Shown: in pieces, positions 27,327-35,061 of the stretch | Position numbering within the stretch: position 1 is the stretch's first letter | Layout of the letters: every line of letters starts with the position of its first letter | Assembly: GCA_002070945.1 (NCBI GenBank) | Contig: MWEG01000041.1 | Location: 1 to 64,000, forward strand | From: Lentisphaerae bacterium ADurb.Bin082 | GTDB taxonomy: Bacteria > Verrucomicrobiota > Lentisphaeria > Oligosphaerales > Oligosphaeraceae | Length of the DNA: 64,000 bases | Direction of reading: 5' to 3' | Position numbers and translations under genes: made by a program | The notes under the pieces: model-generated | The model's database searches: none | Seen by the model: the letters and a program-made list of their open reading frames with translations, nothing else | What the model was told of the DNA's origin: nothing

Positions 27327-29006
27327 ATGCCGACACGAAAACTTGACGCTTCCGAAGGTTCCGTCAGCGCCTGGCTGGTGATTGCCCTGGCCATATATCT
27401 GGTGCGGGTCATGCCCTGGGCTATGTCCGAACTGTGGTACGACGAGGTCATCACCCTCGGCGACTATGTCTTCGACATCCGCGGGCGCGGACTGGGATAC
27501 GTTTTCCGCAACTATCCGGTCGCCAACAACCATATACTGTCATCGGCCGTGTACTGGCTATGGATTCGCTTCATTGACTTCAATGTCACCGCCGAACACC
27601 TCGTACGGGCACCCTCAATGGCATTGGGCGCCCTGACCATCGCGCTTGTTATGGGCCACTGGCGCGTCTGGCTTGGCAAGCGCCTGGCTATCCTCGGCGG
27701 CCTGCTGCTGGCTATAAGCCCAGTCTTCACGGCATACGCCTACCAGGTCCGCGGCTACGCCCTGACTATGGCCTTGGCTGCCGCAGCCGTGTCTGGAGCC
27801 ATCGAAGTCATCAACGGCAGACTCTGGACAGGGCAGGTCATCGTGGCCGCGACCATGCTGCTGCTGCCCATCGTCATCCCCAGCAATGTCATCCTAGCGC
27901 CAGTCCTGGCTCTGTTCATCGCTATCGTCCTCTGGCAGGCAGGACAGTCATGGACGCAATGCCTGCTGCGAATCCTGCCAGCTTTGCTGGCCAGCATCGT
28001 CGGATTCAGCTACTATTTCACCCTCTGGGAGGCATTCCTGGCCGTGAGCCGCGAGCCGAGCGGCTGGCCATCAGCCTGGATGGTGGCCGGCAACCTGACC
28101 CTCGCCCTGCTGGCGCATGCCGGACTCTTTGCCGTCACCCTAGTTGGCGCCGTGGTGTTGTGCGCTGGCAAACGCCACGCCAGGCCACCGCAGCCCCCCT
28201 TCGACCCCACCCTCGCACCTGCTGGCCGTGACCGCGACCCAGTCCCAGTGGACGCCGCTGACAGCTCAAACCAGCACCGGCAATTGCCAGTTCCGCCTGG
28301 CGTCGCCGTCGGAGCCTTGACGCTGGGATGCGTCGCTGTGACTGCCGCCGTTCTCCTGGCCGCCCGACCCGGCCAGGCGCCTTATCCGCGCGTGTTCTTA
28401 GTCCTCCTGCCGCCCCTGACTCTGGCAGCGCTGCTCTCCGGCCGCGTCTTCGCCGCGATTCAGCGCTGGCCCCTGATGCTCGCCGCCCTCCTTGTCGTGG
28501 CCAATGGCTTTGTCTGGGAACGTGTTTCCGAAGCAGTGACCGACGCCCAGCTCCGCCGCGGCGCCACTCCCAACAACCTCGTCCAGCAGTATTACCGCGG
28601 CGCCGATGAACTGCGACACTTGGCCTCCCTGATGGCGCACCAGGAATGGATGGAAAATGCCATCGTCGTGACCGATGAATACGACTTCCCGACCTTCAGG
28701 CTCTACTGGCAGCTGGCCGGCGGCCCATACGGAACCGTCATCGCCATTAATCGCATTCCAGACGGCTTCCAGGTGCCCCGGGGCGGGCAAAACCTCTGGA
28801 TCGTCGCCCGCAACCAAGAAGTCGCAGCAGGACTCTACCAGCGTGTGACAGGCGGTGACGCAGACGCGATCAGGCAGAACTTCAATCGACCCGGCGGACT
28901 CATTGAAGTCGCCGCCTATCGCCGACGCGGACTCTTCTTGCCTTATATGCCGAAACCGCCGACAATCCGCAAAGACCTACCACCGAAAACCAAAAACCTG
29001 GTTTGA
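27327..29006 (+). CDS. GT39/ArnT-like polytopic glycosyltransferase
   Basis: Integral membrane protein of 559 residues with about 11-12 hydrophobic helices. The first periplasmic loop has the acidic pair WYDE (about residue 37) expected of GT-C glycosyltransferases that use polyprenyl-phosphate sugars. ISPVFTAYAYQVRGYALTMA is also typical of this superfamily. Residues about 285-315 form a Pro/Ala-rich cytosolic linker, and the C-terminal 170 residues look soluble. Acceptor and donor are unknown. The start lacks a strong ribosome-binding site. Confidence 0.78.
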   Translation: MPTRKLDASEGSVSAWLVIALAIYLVRVMPWAMSELWYDEVITLGDYVFDIRGRGLGYVFRNYPVANNHILSSAVYWLWIRFIDFNVTAEHLVRAPSMALGALTIALVMGHWRVWLGKRLAILGGLLLAISPVFTAYAYQVRGYALTMALAAAAVSGAIEVINGRLWTGQVIVAATMLLLPIVIPSNVILAPVLALFIAIVLWQAGQSWTQCLLRILPALLASIVGFSYYFTLWEAFLAVSREPSGWPSAWMVAGNLTLALLAHAGLFAVTLVGAVVLCAGKRHARPPQPPFDPTLAPAGRDRDPVPVDAADSSNQHRQLPVPPGVAVGALTLGCVAVTAAVLLAARPGQAPYPRVFLVLLPPLTLAALLSGRVFAAIQRWPLMLAALLVVANGFVWERVSEAVTDAQLRRGATPNNLVQQYYRGADELRHLASLMAHQEWMENAIVVTDEYDFPTFRLYWQLAGGPYGTVIAINRIPDGFQVPRGGQNLWIVARNQEVAAGLYQRVTGGDADAIRQNFNRPGGLIEVAAYRRRGLFLPYMPKPPTIRKDLPPKTKNLV

Positions 29007-29010
29007 ACCG

Positions 29011-29091
29011 CTCGTGTTTCTCGTGGTTGTAAAAACAACCCCAGACAAAATTTCCGTGTATTCCGTGTATTCCGTGGTTAAAAAATTCCGC
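29011..29091. repeat. CCGTG-periodic intergenic element
   Basis: TCGTGTTTCTCGTGG then TTGTAAAAAC (29011-29036), and TTCCGTGTATTCCGTGTA then TTCCGTGG plus TTAAAAA (29051-29085). Relatives occur at 52188-52223 and 60455-60490, each ending in a G-G plus AAAA tail. Confidence 0.6.
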
Positions 29092-29110
29092 GTATTCTGT
29101 TTTCCCTATC

Positions 29111-29776
29111 ATGATGCCCATGCTTATTTTTGATCTTGACGGCACCTTGATCGACTCCCGCGCCGATCTCGCCAAAGCCGTCAATCTGGCCCGGGCTGAC
29201 TTTGGCCTGGCAACGCTGTCGCTTGACGACGTGATCGCCATGGTCGGGGACGGCGTCTACAACCTCATGCGGCGGGCCGTGCCTGGTCTTGCCAAGCCTG
29301 AGAACGTCGAGGAAGCCGTCGCCGCTATGCAGCGCCATTATCGCGAACACCTGCTTGACCAGACCCGCCTGTACCCCGGCGTCGCGGAGACGTTGGCCGC
29401 CCTGAAACCAGACTGGCGCCTCGCCGTGGTCACTAACAAGCCTGAACCGGCTGCCCAGCATATCTGCGACGCCCTGGGCATCGGCGATTTGCTGGACGTG
29501 CTGGTCGGCGGGGGGCGCTGTCCGCATTTGAAGCCGCGGCCAGAGCCGTTGCACCTGGCGCTGGAGCTGGCTGGCAGCTCGGCAGCCGGTTCGTGGATGA
29601 TCGGCGATCACCGCACTGACCTCGGTTCAGCCGCCGCTGCTGGCCTCAGGGCGTGCTTCTGCGCCTACGGCTTCGGTGTCCAGGACGACCAGCGCGCCGA
29701 TGCCGTCATCCAGTCCTTCCCAGACTTGCTGAACGTCGTCAACCGAGCCTCGTCAACTGTGCCCAAACGCTCGTAA
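29111..29776 (+). CDS. gph: HAD-family phosphatase, phosphoglycolate phosphatase-like
   Basis: A 221-residue cytosolic HAD hydrolase. Motif I is FDLDGTLIDS (nucleophile Asp near residue 8), motif II is VVTNKPE, and motif III is the Lys in PHLKPRPEPL. Motif IV is MIGDHRTDLGSAAAAG. The helical cap after motif I (class C1) matches Gph/PGP enzymes, which remove 2-phosphoglycolate. Substrate assignment within HADs is uncertain. Three ATGs lie within the first four codons. Confidence 0.82.
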   Translation: MMPMLIFDLDGTLIDSRADLAKAVNLARADFGLATLSLDDVIAMVGDGVYNLMRRAVPGLAKPENVEEAVAAMQRHYREHLLDQTRLYPGVAETLAALKPDWRLAVVTNKPEPAAQHICDALGIGDLLDVLVGGGRCPHLKPRPEPLHLALELAGSSAAGSWMIGDHRTDLGSAAAAGLRACFCAYGFGVQDDQRADAVIQSFPDLLNVVNRASSTVPKRS

Positions 29777-29793
29777 AGCCATCCCGCTGCGCC

Positions 29794-30297
29794 ATGCTTC
29801 CATACCGCTACACATGCTCGCCAGAGAATTTCGCCGCCTTGCGGCCCGAGGTCCTGGCTGCCCTGACCGCCGCTGCCACTGCCTATCAGCGCCAGACTGG
29901 CCAGGCCATCACCGTCACCTCGGCTGGCCGGACGTTGCGGCATTGCGCAGAGCTGATGGCCGCTTTCAACCGTGAGCAACTCGAAGCGATGTACTGCCGT
30001 CGCGGCTATCCCGACTATATCCGGCAGCTCGTCGCCGCCGCCGAAGCTAAGCAGGCGCCGCTTTCCGCTGACGAGGCCTACGACATCCTCCGCCAGCGCC
30101 GCGAAGGCTATATCTCCTACCACCTGTTCGGCGCCGCTGTCGACATCGCCACCAAAGACCTGCACGACGCCAAGCGCTTGACCGAAATCCTGACCAGCTG
30201 CGGATTCGCGGTCAGCGATGAAACTCACCTCGGCATTCCTTGCCTCCATGCATCCTACACCCAAGTGACGGAGCCTCTGCCGATCATCAGAGTTTGA
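29794..30297 (+). CDS. Putative M15-type (VanY-like) metallopeptidase domain protein
   Basis: A 167-residue protein of uncertain family. TSAGRTLRHC near residue 49 resembles the SGYRT substrate loop. SYHLFGAAVDI near 112 fits the SxHxxGxAxD zinc motif, and a late His lies in CLHASY near 153. M15 enzymes cut D-Ala-containing peptidoglycan peptides. No signal peptide is visible, which is odd for a cell-wall enzyme and may mean a cytosolic or non-catalytic role. The last base of its TGA is the first of the next ATG (coupled translation with the FKBP gene). Confidence 0.5.
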   Translation: MLPYRYTCSPENFAALRPEVLAALTAAATAYQRQTGQAITVTSAGRTLRHCAELMAAFNREQLEAMYCRRGYPDYIRQLVAAAEAKQAPLSADEAYDILRQRREGYISYHLFGAAVDIATKDLHDAKRLTEILTSCGFAVSDETHLGIPCLHASYTQVTEPLPIIRV

Positions 30298-30965
30298 TGT
30301 CCCGATTGCAACCGCAACGCATCCCAAACCCGAAAGAAACAAAACCCGTGACTTCTAACTTTGCCACTGAAGACAAGAAAATCTCCTATTGCATCGGCAT
30401 TGACATCGCCGCCAAAATAAGCCGTCTGCCTTTGCGATTGGACCTGGAAGCTTTCCTGGACGCCTTCATCACCATTGCCGAAGGCCGAGAACCGAAAATT
30501 AAGCAGGAAGACTTCCAGAAGACCATGCAGGCCTTCCAGCAAAAGCTGGAGCGGGAAGCTGGCCAAGCCCGGTCGGACAACGCCGCTGCCGGCGATGCCT
30601 ACCGCGCTAAAAACGCTGCTCGCGACGGCGTCGTAACCACCGCCTCTGGGCTGCAAGTGGAAATCCTTGAACCTGGCCAGGGCGATTGCCCCAAGGTTGA
30701 CTCCACGGTCCGCGTCCATTACGCCGGCACGTTGATTGACGGCACGGAATTCGATTCATCCTACCAGCGCGGCGAACCAGCGGAATTTCCGCTCGACCGC
30801 GTTATACCCGGCTGGACTGAAGGCCTCCAGCACCTCCGCGTCGGCGGCAAAGCACGCCTCGTCATCCCGCCTGAACTGGCGTATGGCGAGCAAGGCGCAG
30901 GACCCGACATCGGCCCCAACGCCACGCTCATCTTCGAAGTCGAATTGCTCGCTATACGGCAATGA
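30297..30965 (+). CDS. FKBP-type peptidyl-prolyl cis-trans isomerase (FklB/Mip-like)
   Basis: About 222 residues from the coupled ATG. A helical dimerisation domain ([20 protein letters not shown] to about residue 100) precedes the FKBP domain with [35 protein letters not shown] and [13 protein letters not shown]. It catalyses proline isomerisation in folding proteins. There is no signal peptide, so it is probably cytosolic like E. coli FklB. A GTG at 30348 is an alternative start that matches the family N-terminus better. Confidence 0.9.
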   Translation: MSRLQPQRIPNPKETKPVTSNFATEDKKISYCIGIDIAAKISRLPLRLDLEAFLDAFITIAEGREPKIKQEDFQKTMQAFQQKLEREAGQARSDNAAAGDAYRAKNAARDGVVTTASGLQVEILEPGQGDCPKVDSTVRVHYAGTLIDGTEFDSSYQRGEPAEFPLDRVIPGWTEGLQHLRVGGKARLVIPPELAYGEQGAGPDIGPNATLIFEVELLAIRQ

Positions 30966-31065
30966 GCTAACCGCCGCAAGGATTCGCCTGCGGCCTGACC
31001 CCGCCGCACCCCTGACGTTTCCGGCCTTTGCACAACATCCAACCCGTTCCCGCAGGAGATTGCCC

Positions 31066-31947
31066 ATGTCCGCCATCATCATTGACGGCAAACAGGTCGC
31101 CGCTGATATCCGAGCCGAACTCAAAGCCAAGGTCGAGAAACTGAAGGCGACAGCTGGCGTCACGCCTGGACTGGCCGTCGTCCTGGTCGGCGACGACCCC
31201 GCTTCCAAATCCTACGTGACCGCCAAAGAAAAAGCCTGTGCGGAAATCGGCCTTTTCTCGGACGACAATCGCCTGCCAGCCGACTGCTCGCAGGAGAGCC
31301 TGTTGCAGCTGATCGACCGCCTGAACCACGATCCGCGCATTCACGGCATCCTAGTGCAGCTGCCCCTGCCTAAGCATATTGACGAAACGCAGGTGATCAT
31401 GGCAATCGATCCGGCCAAGGACGTCGACGGCTTCCATCCGGTCAATGTCGGCCGCATGGTGATCGGCGAAAAGGCCTTTTTGCCCTGCACACCGCACGGT
31501 GTGCTCCAGCTCTTGCAACGCTCCGGCATCAAGACCGCTGGCGCCCACGCCGTCATCGTCGGCCGCAGCAATATCGTTGGCAAGCCCTTGGCTAATCTCC
31601 TCCTGCAAAAGACAGCGGCTGGCAACGCCACCGTCACTGTATGCCATACCGGCACTCGCGATCTCGTGCATTTCACTCGCCAGGCCGACATCGTCATCGC
31701 CGCCGCTGGCAGACCCAATACCATCACCGCCGACATGATTCGGCCTGGCGCCGCTGTCATCGACGTCGGCGTCAACCGCGTCGAAGACCCGCAGGCGCCC
31801 CGTGGATACCGGCTGGTCGGCGACGTCGACTTTGAGGCTGTCCGCGCCAAGGCGTCTTTCCTGACTCCGGTTCCAGGCGGAGTCGGCCCGATGACCATCA
31901 CCATGCTTTTGCACAACACGGTGCAGGCAGCATCAGAAGCACGCTGA
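31066..31947 (+). CDS. folD: Bifunctional methylene-H4folate dehydrogenase / methenyl-H4folate cyclohydrolase
   Basis: Interconverts 5,10-methylene- and 10-formyl-H4folate with NADP. 293 residues. Catalytic Tyr50 and Lys54 are in [20 protein letters not shown], the NADP-site [16 protein letters not shown] and the C-terminal PGGVGPMT follow. The ATG at 31066 has GCAGGAG upstream. With folE and the two one-carbon genes at 19.5-22.5 kb it makes the window rich in folate functions. Confidence 0.96.
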   Translation: MSAIIIDGKQVAADIRAELKAKVEKLKATAGVTPGLAVVLVGDDPASKSYVTAKEKACAEIGLFSDDNRLPADCSQESLLQLIDRLNHDPRIHGILVQLPLPKHIDETQVIMAIDPAKDVDGFHPVNVGRMVIGEKAFLPCTPHGVLQLLQRSGIKTAGAHAVIVGRSNIVGKPLANLLLQKTAAGNATVTVCHTGTRDLVHFTRQADIVIAAAGRPNTITADMIRPGAAVIDVGVNRVEDPQAPRGYRLVGDVDFEAVRAKASFLTPVPGGVGPMTITMLLHNTVQAASEAR

Positions 31948-31956
31948 ACAACGACT

Positions 31957-33324
31957 ATGTCAGACATTCCATCCAAACGCATTGCGACCCACTCCCAGAC
32001 TTGCGCCGCTGTTGTCGCCGAAGTCCTGGCCTCGTCGCTCCTTGACCATCGCCCTGCCGACCGCTGCCTGGCCGCTATTTTCCGGCAGCGCCGCCAGCTA
32101 GGCGCTCGCGACCGCCGCATCATCGGAGAAACGCTCTTCGCGGTGCTGCGCTGGTGGGGATGGCTGCGCCACCTCGCACCGCCGGAATTCACTGCCGCAG
32201 TCGCCAGCCAACGTTCGCTTGATAAGCCCCTGCCTGAAGCCCTCTGGTTCGCCTGCTTTTCCGCCGCCTGGTACCTCGAAGCCCGACCCGACTTGCCGCC
32301 TTCAGTGGCGTGGTGGCTCTACCAGGCGAACATCAAAATGCCGGAAATCGACTTCCCTGCCGGACGCACCACGCCCCTGCGGGAGCGCCGACGGCTCCTC
32401 AAGCCCTTTCTGGCTCATTTCAACCTGGTTCTGCCGCTGCCAGTCGAAGACCTCATCCCAGCCTGGGCAATCGCGGAGATTGAGTCGTCCCGCCCGCTGC
32501 CAGAGCTGATTGAAGCCATGCAGGTGCGGTCGCCGCTCTGGCTGCGCGCCCAGACCAACGACATCGACCGCCTTAAAGCAGAACTCGGCCGCGAAAACAT
32601 CCGCCTGGAAGCGCATCCGCGCATGACTTACGCACTCCAGGCACCAGCCGCCCCCCCCGTCAACCTGCACGCAGTGCCAGCGTTCAAAGAAGGACGCTTC
32701 GAAGTGCAGGATGTCGCCTCCCAGGCCGTGGCCTATATCTGCGACCCAAAACCAGGAGAAATGTGGTGGGACGCATGCGCCGGAGCAGGCGGCAAGACGC
32801 TCCACCTGGCCTGGCTGATGCAAGGCAAAGGATCCATCGTGGCGACCGACAACCGAACCTATAAATTGCAAGACCTGAAACTCCGGGCCAGACGAGCGAA
32901 ATTCCATAACATCACCTGCAAAGAATGGCTCGGCATTGACGTGCCAAGATACCACAAACTGTTCCACGGCGTCCTTGTCGACGTCCCATGCTCATGCTCA
33001 GGAATCTGGCGCCGCAATCCCGACGCACGCTGGGTGACGCAGCCAGAGGAATTGCCCGACTTCACCGAACTGCAATGGCGACTGCTGACCAACGCCGCCC
33101 AAGGCACCGCCGTCAACGGAACCCTCGTCTACTCGACCTGCTCGTGCTTCACAGCCGAAAATCAAGGGGTCGTAGACCAATTCCTGGCCGCCAATCCCGA
33201 CTTCGCGCTGCAACCGTTTGAGTGTCCCGTCACCGGACGGCATGTCGACGGCATGTCACAAATCTGGCCATGGGACGCCGATTGCGACGCGATGTTCACA
33301 GCGAAATTCACCCGCCTGCGCTGA
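31957..33324 (+). CDS. RsmB/NOP-family rRNA (cytosine-5)-methyltransferase
   Basis: A 455-residue SAM-dependent RNA methyltransferase. An N-terminal NusB-like helical domain (about 1-150, RRQLGARDRRIIGETLFAVL) precedes the catalytic Rossmann domain. There, WWDACAGAGGKTLHLAWLM is motif I. Cysteines lie in DVPCSCSGIWRRNPDARW (motif IV) and YSTCSC (motif VI). This matches RsmB, which modifies 16S rRNA C967. The exact target nucleotide is not provable from sequence. It starts 9 bp after folD, so the two are likely cotranscribed. Confidence 0.87.
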   Translation: MSDIPSKRIATHSQTCAAVVAEVLASSLLDHRPADRCLAAIFRQRRQLGARDRRIIGETLFAVLRWWGWLRHLAPPEFTAAVASQRSLDKPLPEALWFACFSAAWYLEARPDLPPSVAWWLYQANIKMPEIDFPAGRTTPLRERRRLLKPFLAHFNLVLPLPVEDLIPAWAIAEIESSRPLPELIEAMQVRSPLWLRAQTNDIDRLKAELGRENIRLEAHPRMTYALQAPAAPPVNLHAVPAFKEGRFEVQDVASQAVAYICDPKPGEMWWDACAGAGGKTLHLAWLMQGKGSIVATDNRTYKLQDLKLRARRAKFHNITCKEWLGIDVPRYHKLFHGVLVDVPCSCSGIWRRNPDARWVTQPEELPDFTELQWRLLTNAAQGTAVNGTLVYSTCSCFTAENQGVVDQFLAANPDFALQPFECPVTGRHVDGMSQIWPWDADCDAMFTAKFTRLR

Positions 33325-33380
33325 AATCCCCAGCCCCGGCCAGGCCGCCAGAGCCGGGCTGTACAAAAGCCTTATCGTTC

Positions 33381-34763
33381 ATGGCAAACCAACATCCCAA
33401 TATTCTTCTAATCGTGGCTGACCAGCACCGGGCCGATTGCCTCGGCGTAAACGGCCATCCCATAGTGCAGACGCCGTGCCTGGACAAGCTGGCGTCCGAG
33501 GGCGCCAATTTCACCAGCGCCTTTACGTCGTCGCCGATTTGCGTACCCGCGCGCAACAGCCTCCTGCATGGCGTCTGGCCTTGCCGCCATCTCAGCATCG
33601 CCAATGCCGACACCGAGGCGCCGCGGCCTGCCGCAGCGCTGCCCGCCTTCCCGGAAATCCTCGCCGGAGCAGGCTATGACCTGACCTTCATCGGCAAATG
33701 GCTGGGCGGCAGCGCCCGCACCCCGCAGGACTACGGCTTTCATCATGTCGTGCCGGAAAAAGACTACCAGACCTGGCGGGCGGAGCAGAAACTGCCGCCG
33801 CGTCCAGGCGGATTGCCCTTCTACGGCTGCGATGACGCCATTACCCCGGCGCAGTCACGCCTAGCCTGGGGCGCTGACCATGTCATCGCAGCTCTCCGCA
33901 AGGCAACCCCGGAACGGCCGTTTCTAGTCCGCTGGGACCCGAGCGAGCCGCATCTGCCGAACGTGGTGCCAAAGCCGTTTGCTGACATGTACGACCCAGA
34001 ACGCATCCCGCCCTGGCCAAGCTTCACTGATGACTTCCGCGACAAGCCGTACATTCAAAGCCAGCAGCTGCGCTCCTGGGGAATCGAGGACTGGACCTGG
34101 AAGGACTGGGCGCCCCTAGTCGCGCAATACTTAGGTGACATCTCCCTGCTCGACAGCCAGATCGGACGAATCCTCGGCAAACTCCAGCAGCTCGGATTAG
34201 ACCGCAATACGGTCGTCATCTACACCTGCGATCATGGCGACCTCTGCGGCGCGCATCGCATGTTTGACAAGCACTATGTGATGTACGATGACGTGGTCAG
34301 GATACCTCTCATCATCCGTTGGCCAGGCGTCACAGCGCCAGGGACAATCATTGACGACTTCGTTATTCATACCTTGGACCTGGCCGTGACCCTCTGCGAG
34401 CTGGCTGGCCAGGATGCCCCGGAGTCTTTCCAGGGACGCTCGCTGATGCCAGCACTCAAGGACCTGCCCCGACAGCCGCGCCAAGACGTGTTGGCCATGT
34501 ATCACGGCAATCAGTTCGGACTGTTCACCCAGCGCATGGTCAGGACGCGGCAATGGAAGTACGTCTGGAATGCCACTGACCGAGATGAACTCTATGACCT
34601 GGAAAACGACCCGGCAGAATTGACTAACCTCGCCGCCGAAGAAAGCACCAAGGAAATTATGGCCCAGATGAGACGGCGCCTACATCAATGGATGGTGGAA
34701 ACAGGCGACCCACTCAATAATTCCTGGATACGACGACAACTGCTGCAAAATCGGAAAATCTGA
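33381..34763 (+). CDS. Sulfatase (Cys-type, formylglycine-dependent)
   Basis: A 460-residue arylsulfatase-fold enzyme. NILLIVADQHRADCLG supplies the N-terminal metal aspartate. The CxPxR maturation motif is Cys54-V-P-A-R58, whose Cys must be oxidised to formylglycine. YTCDHGDLCGAHRMFDKH is the second metal site. No signal peptide is visible, so it may act in the cytosol on imported sulfated sugars. It precedes the secreted heparinase-like gene, which suggests degradation of a sulfated polysaccharide. No sulfatase-maturating enzyme is in the window. Confidence 0.9.
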   Translation: MANQHPNILLIVADQHRADCLGVNGHPIVQTPCLDKLASEGANFTSAFTSSPICVPARNSLLHGVWPCRHLSIANADTEAPRPAAALPAFPEILAGAGYDLTFIGKWLGGSARTPQDYGFHHVVPEKDYQTWRAEQKLPPRPGGLPFYGCDDAITPAQSRLAWGADHVIAALRKATPERPFLVRWDPSEPHLPNVVPKPFADMYDPERIPPWPSFTDDFRDKPYIQSQQLRSWGIEDWTWKDWAPLVAQYLGDISLLDSQIGRILGKLQQLGLDRNTVVIYTCDHGDLCGAHRMFDKHYVMYDDVVRIPLIIRWPGVTAPGTIIDDFVIHTLDLAVTLCELAGQDAPESFQGRSLMPALKDLPRQPRQDVLAMYHGNQFGLFTQRMVRTRQWKYVWNATDRDELYDLENDPAELTNLAAEESTKEIMAQMRRRLHQWMVETGDPLNNSWIRRQLLQNRKI

Positions 34764-34792
34764 AGAGCAGGGCAGGGAATAGGGGCGAGGGC

Positions 34793-34869
34793 CTGAATGC
34801 TGAATGCTGAATGCTGAATGCTGAGGCGCATTTCATAATTCATAATTCATAATTCATAACTCATTAGGG
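34793..34869. repeat. Heptamer palindromic element (full copy)
   Basis: Four GAATGCT units, then the centre TGAGGCGCATTT, then four ATAATTC units, framed by GAGGGCC and AGGGGCG. The arms are read inverted around the centre. It is the reverse orientation of the copy at 39589-39670. Confidence 0.85.
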
Positions 34870-34934
34870 GCGAAAGTGAGCTTGGGCTACACTGGCCGCC
34901 ATGTCCACTATGTCCACCCCGTTCCTATATTTTC

Positions 34935-34961
34935 GAAACTTTTCCGTGCGAAAGTTGGGAT
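34935..34961 (+). promoter_or_regulatory. Shared box upstream of the heparinase-like gene
   Basis: GTGCGAAAGTTGGG at 34946-34959, preceded by GAAACTTTT, is repeated exactly at 37634-37647 before the HTH-EIIA gene, where the preceding bases read GAAGTTTTT. It is 103 bp before the ATG. It is probably an operator or promoter element; the binding factor is unknown. Confidence 0.5.
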
Positions 34962-35061
34962 AGGTGTTTTGCCGTGTATATTAGCCATTGTTTCTGGCAC
35001 TGATAACTCTGCGATATTTCTTGAGATTCCCAAATATCCCAGCATTGAAAGACAACGCGCC

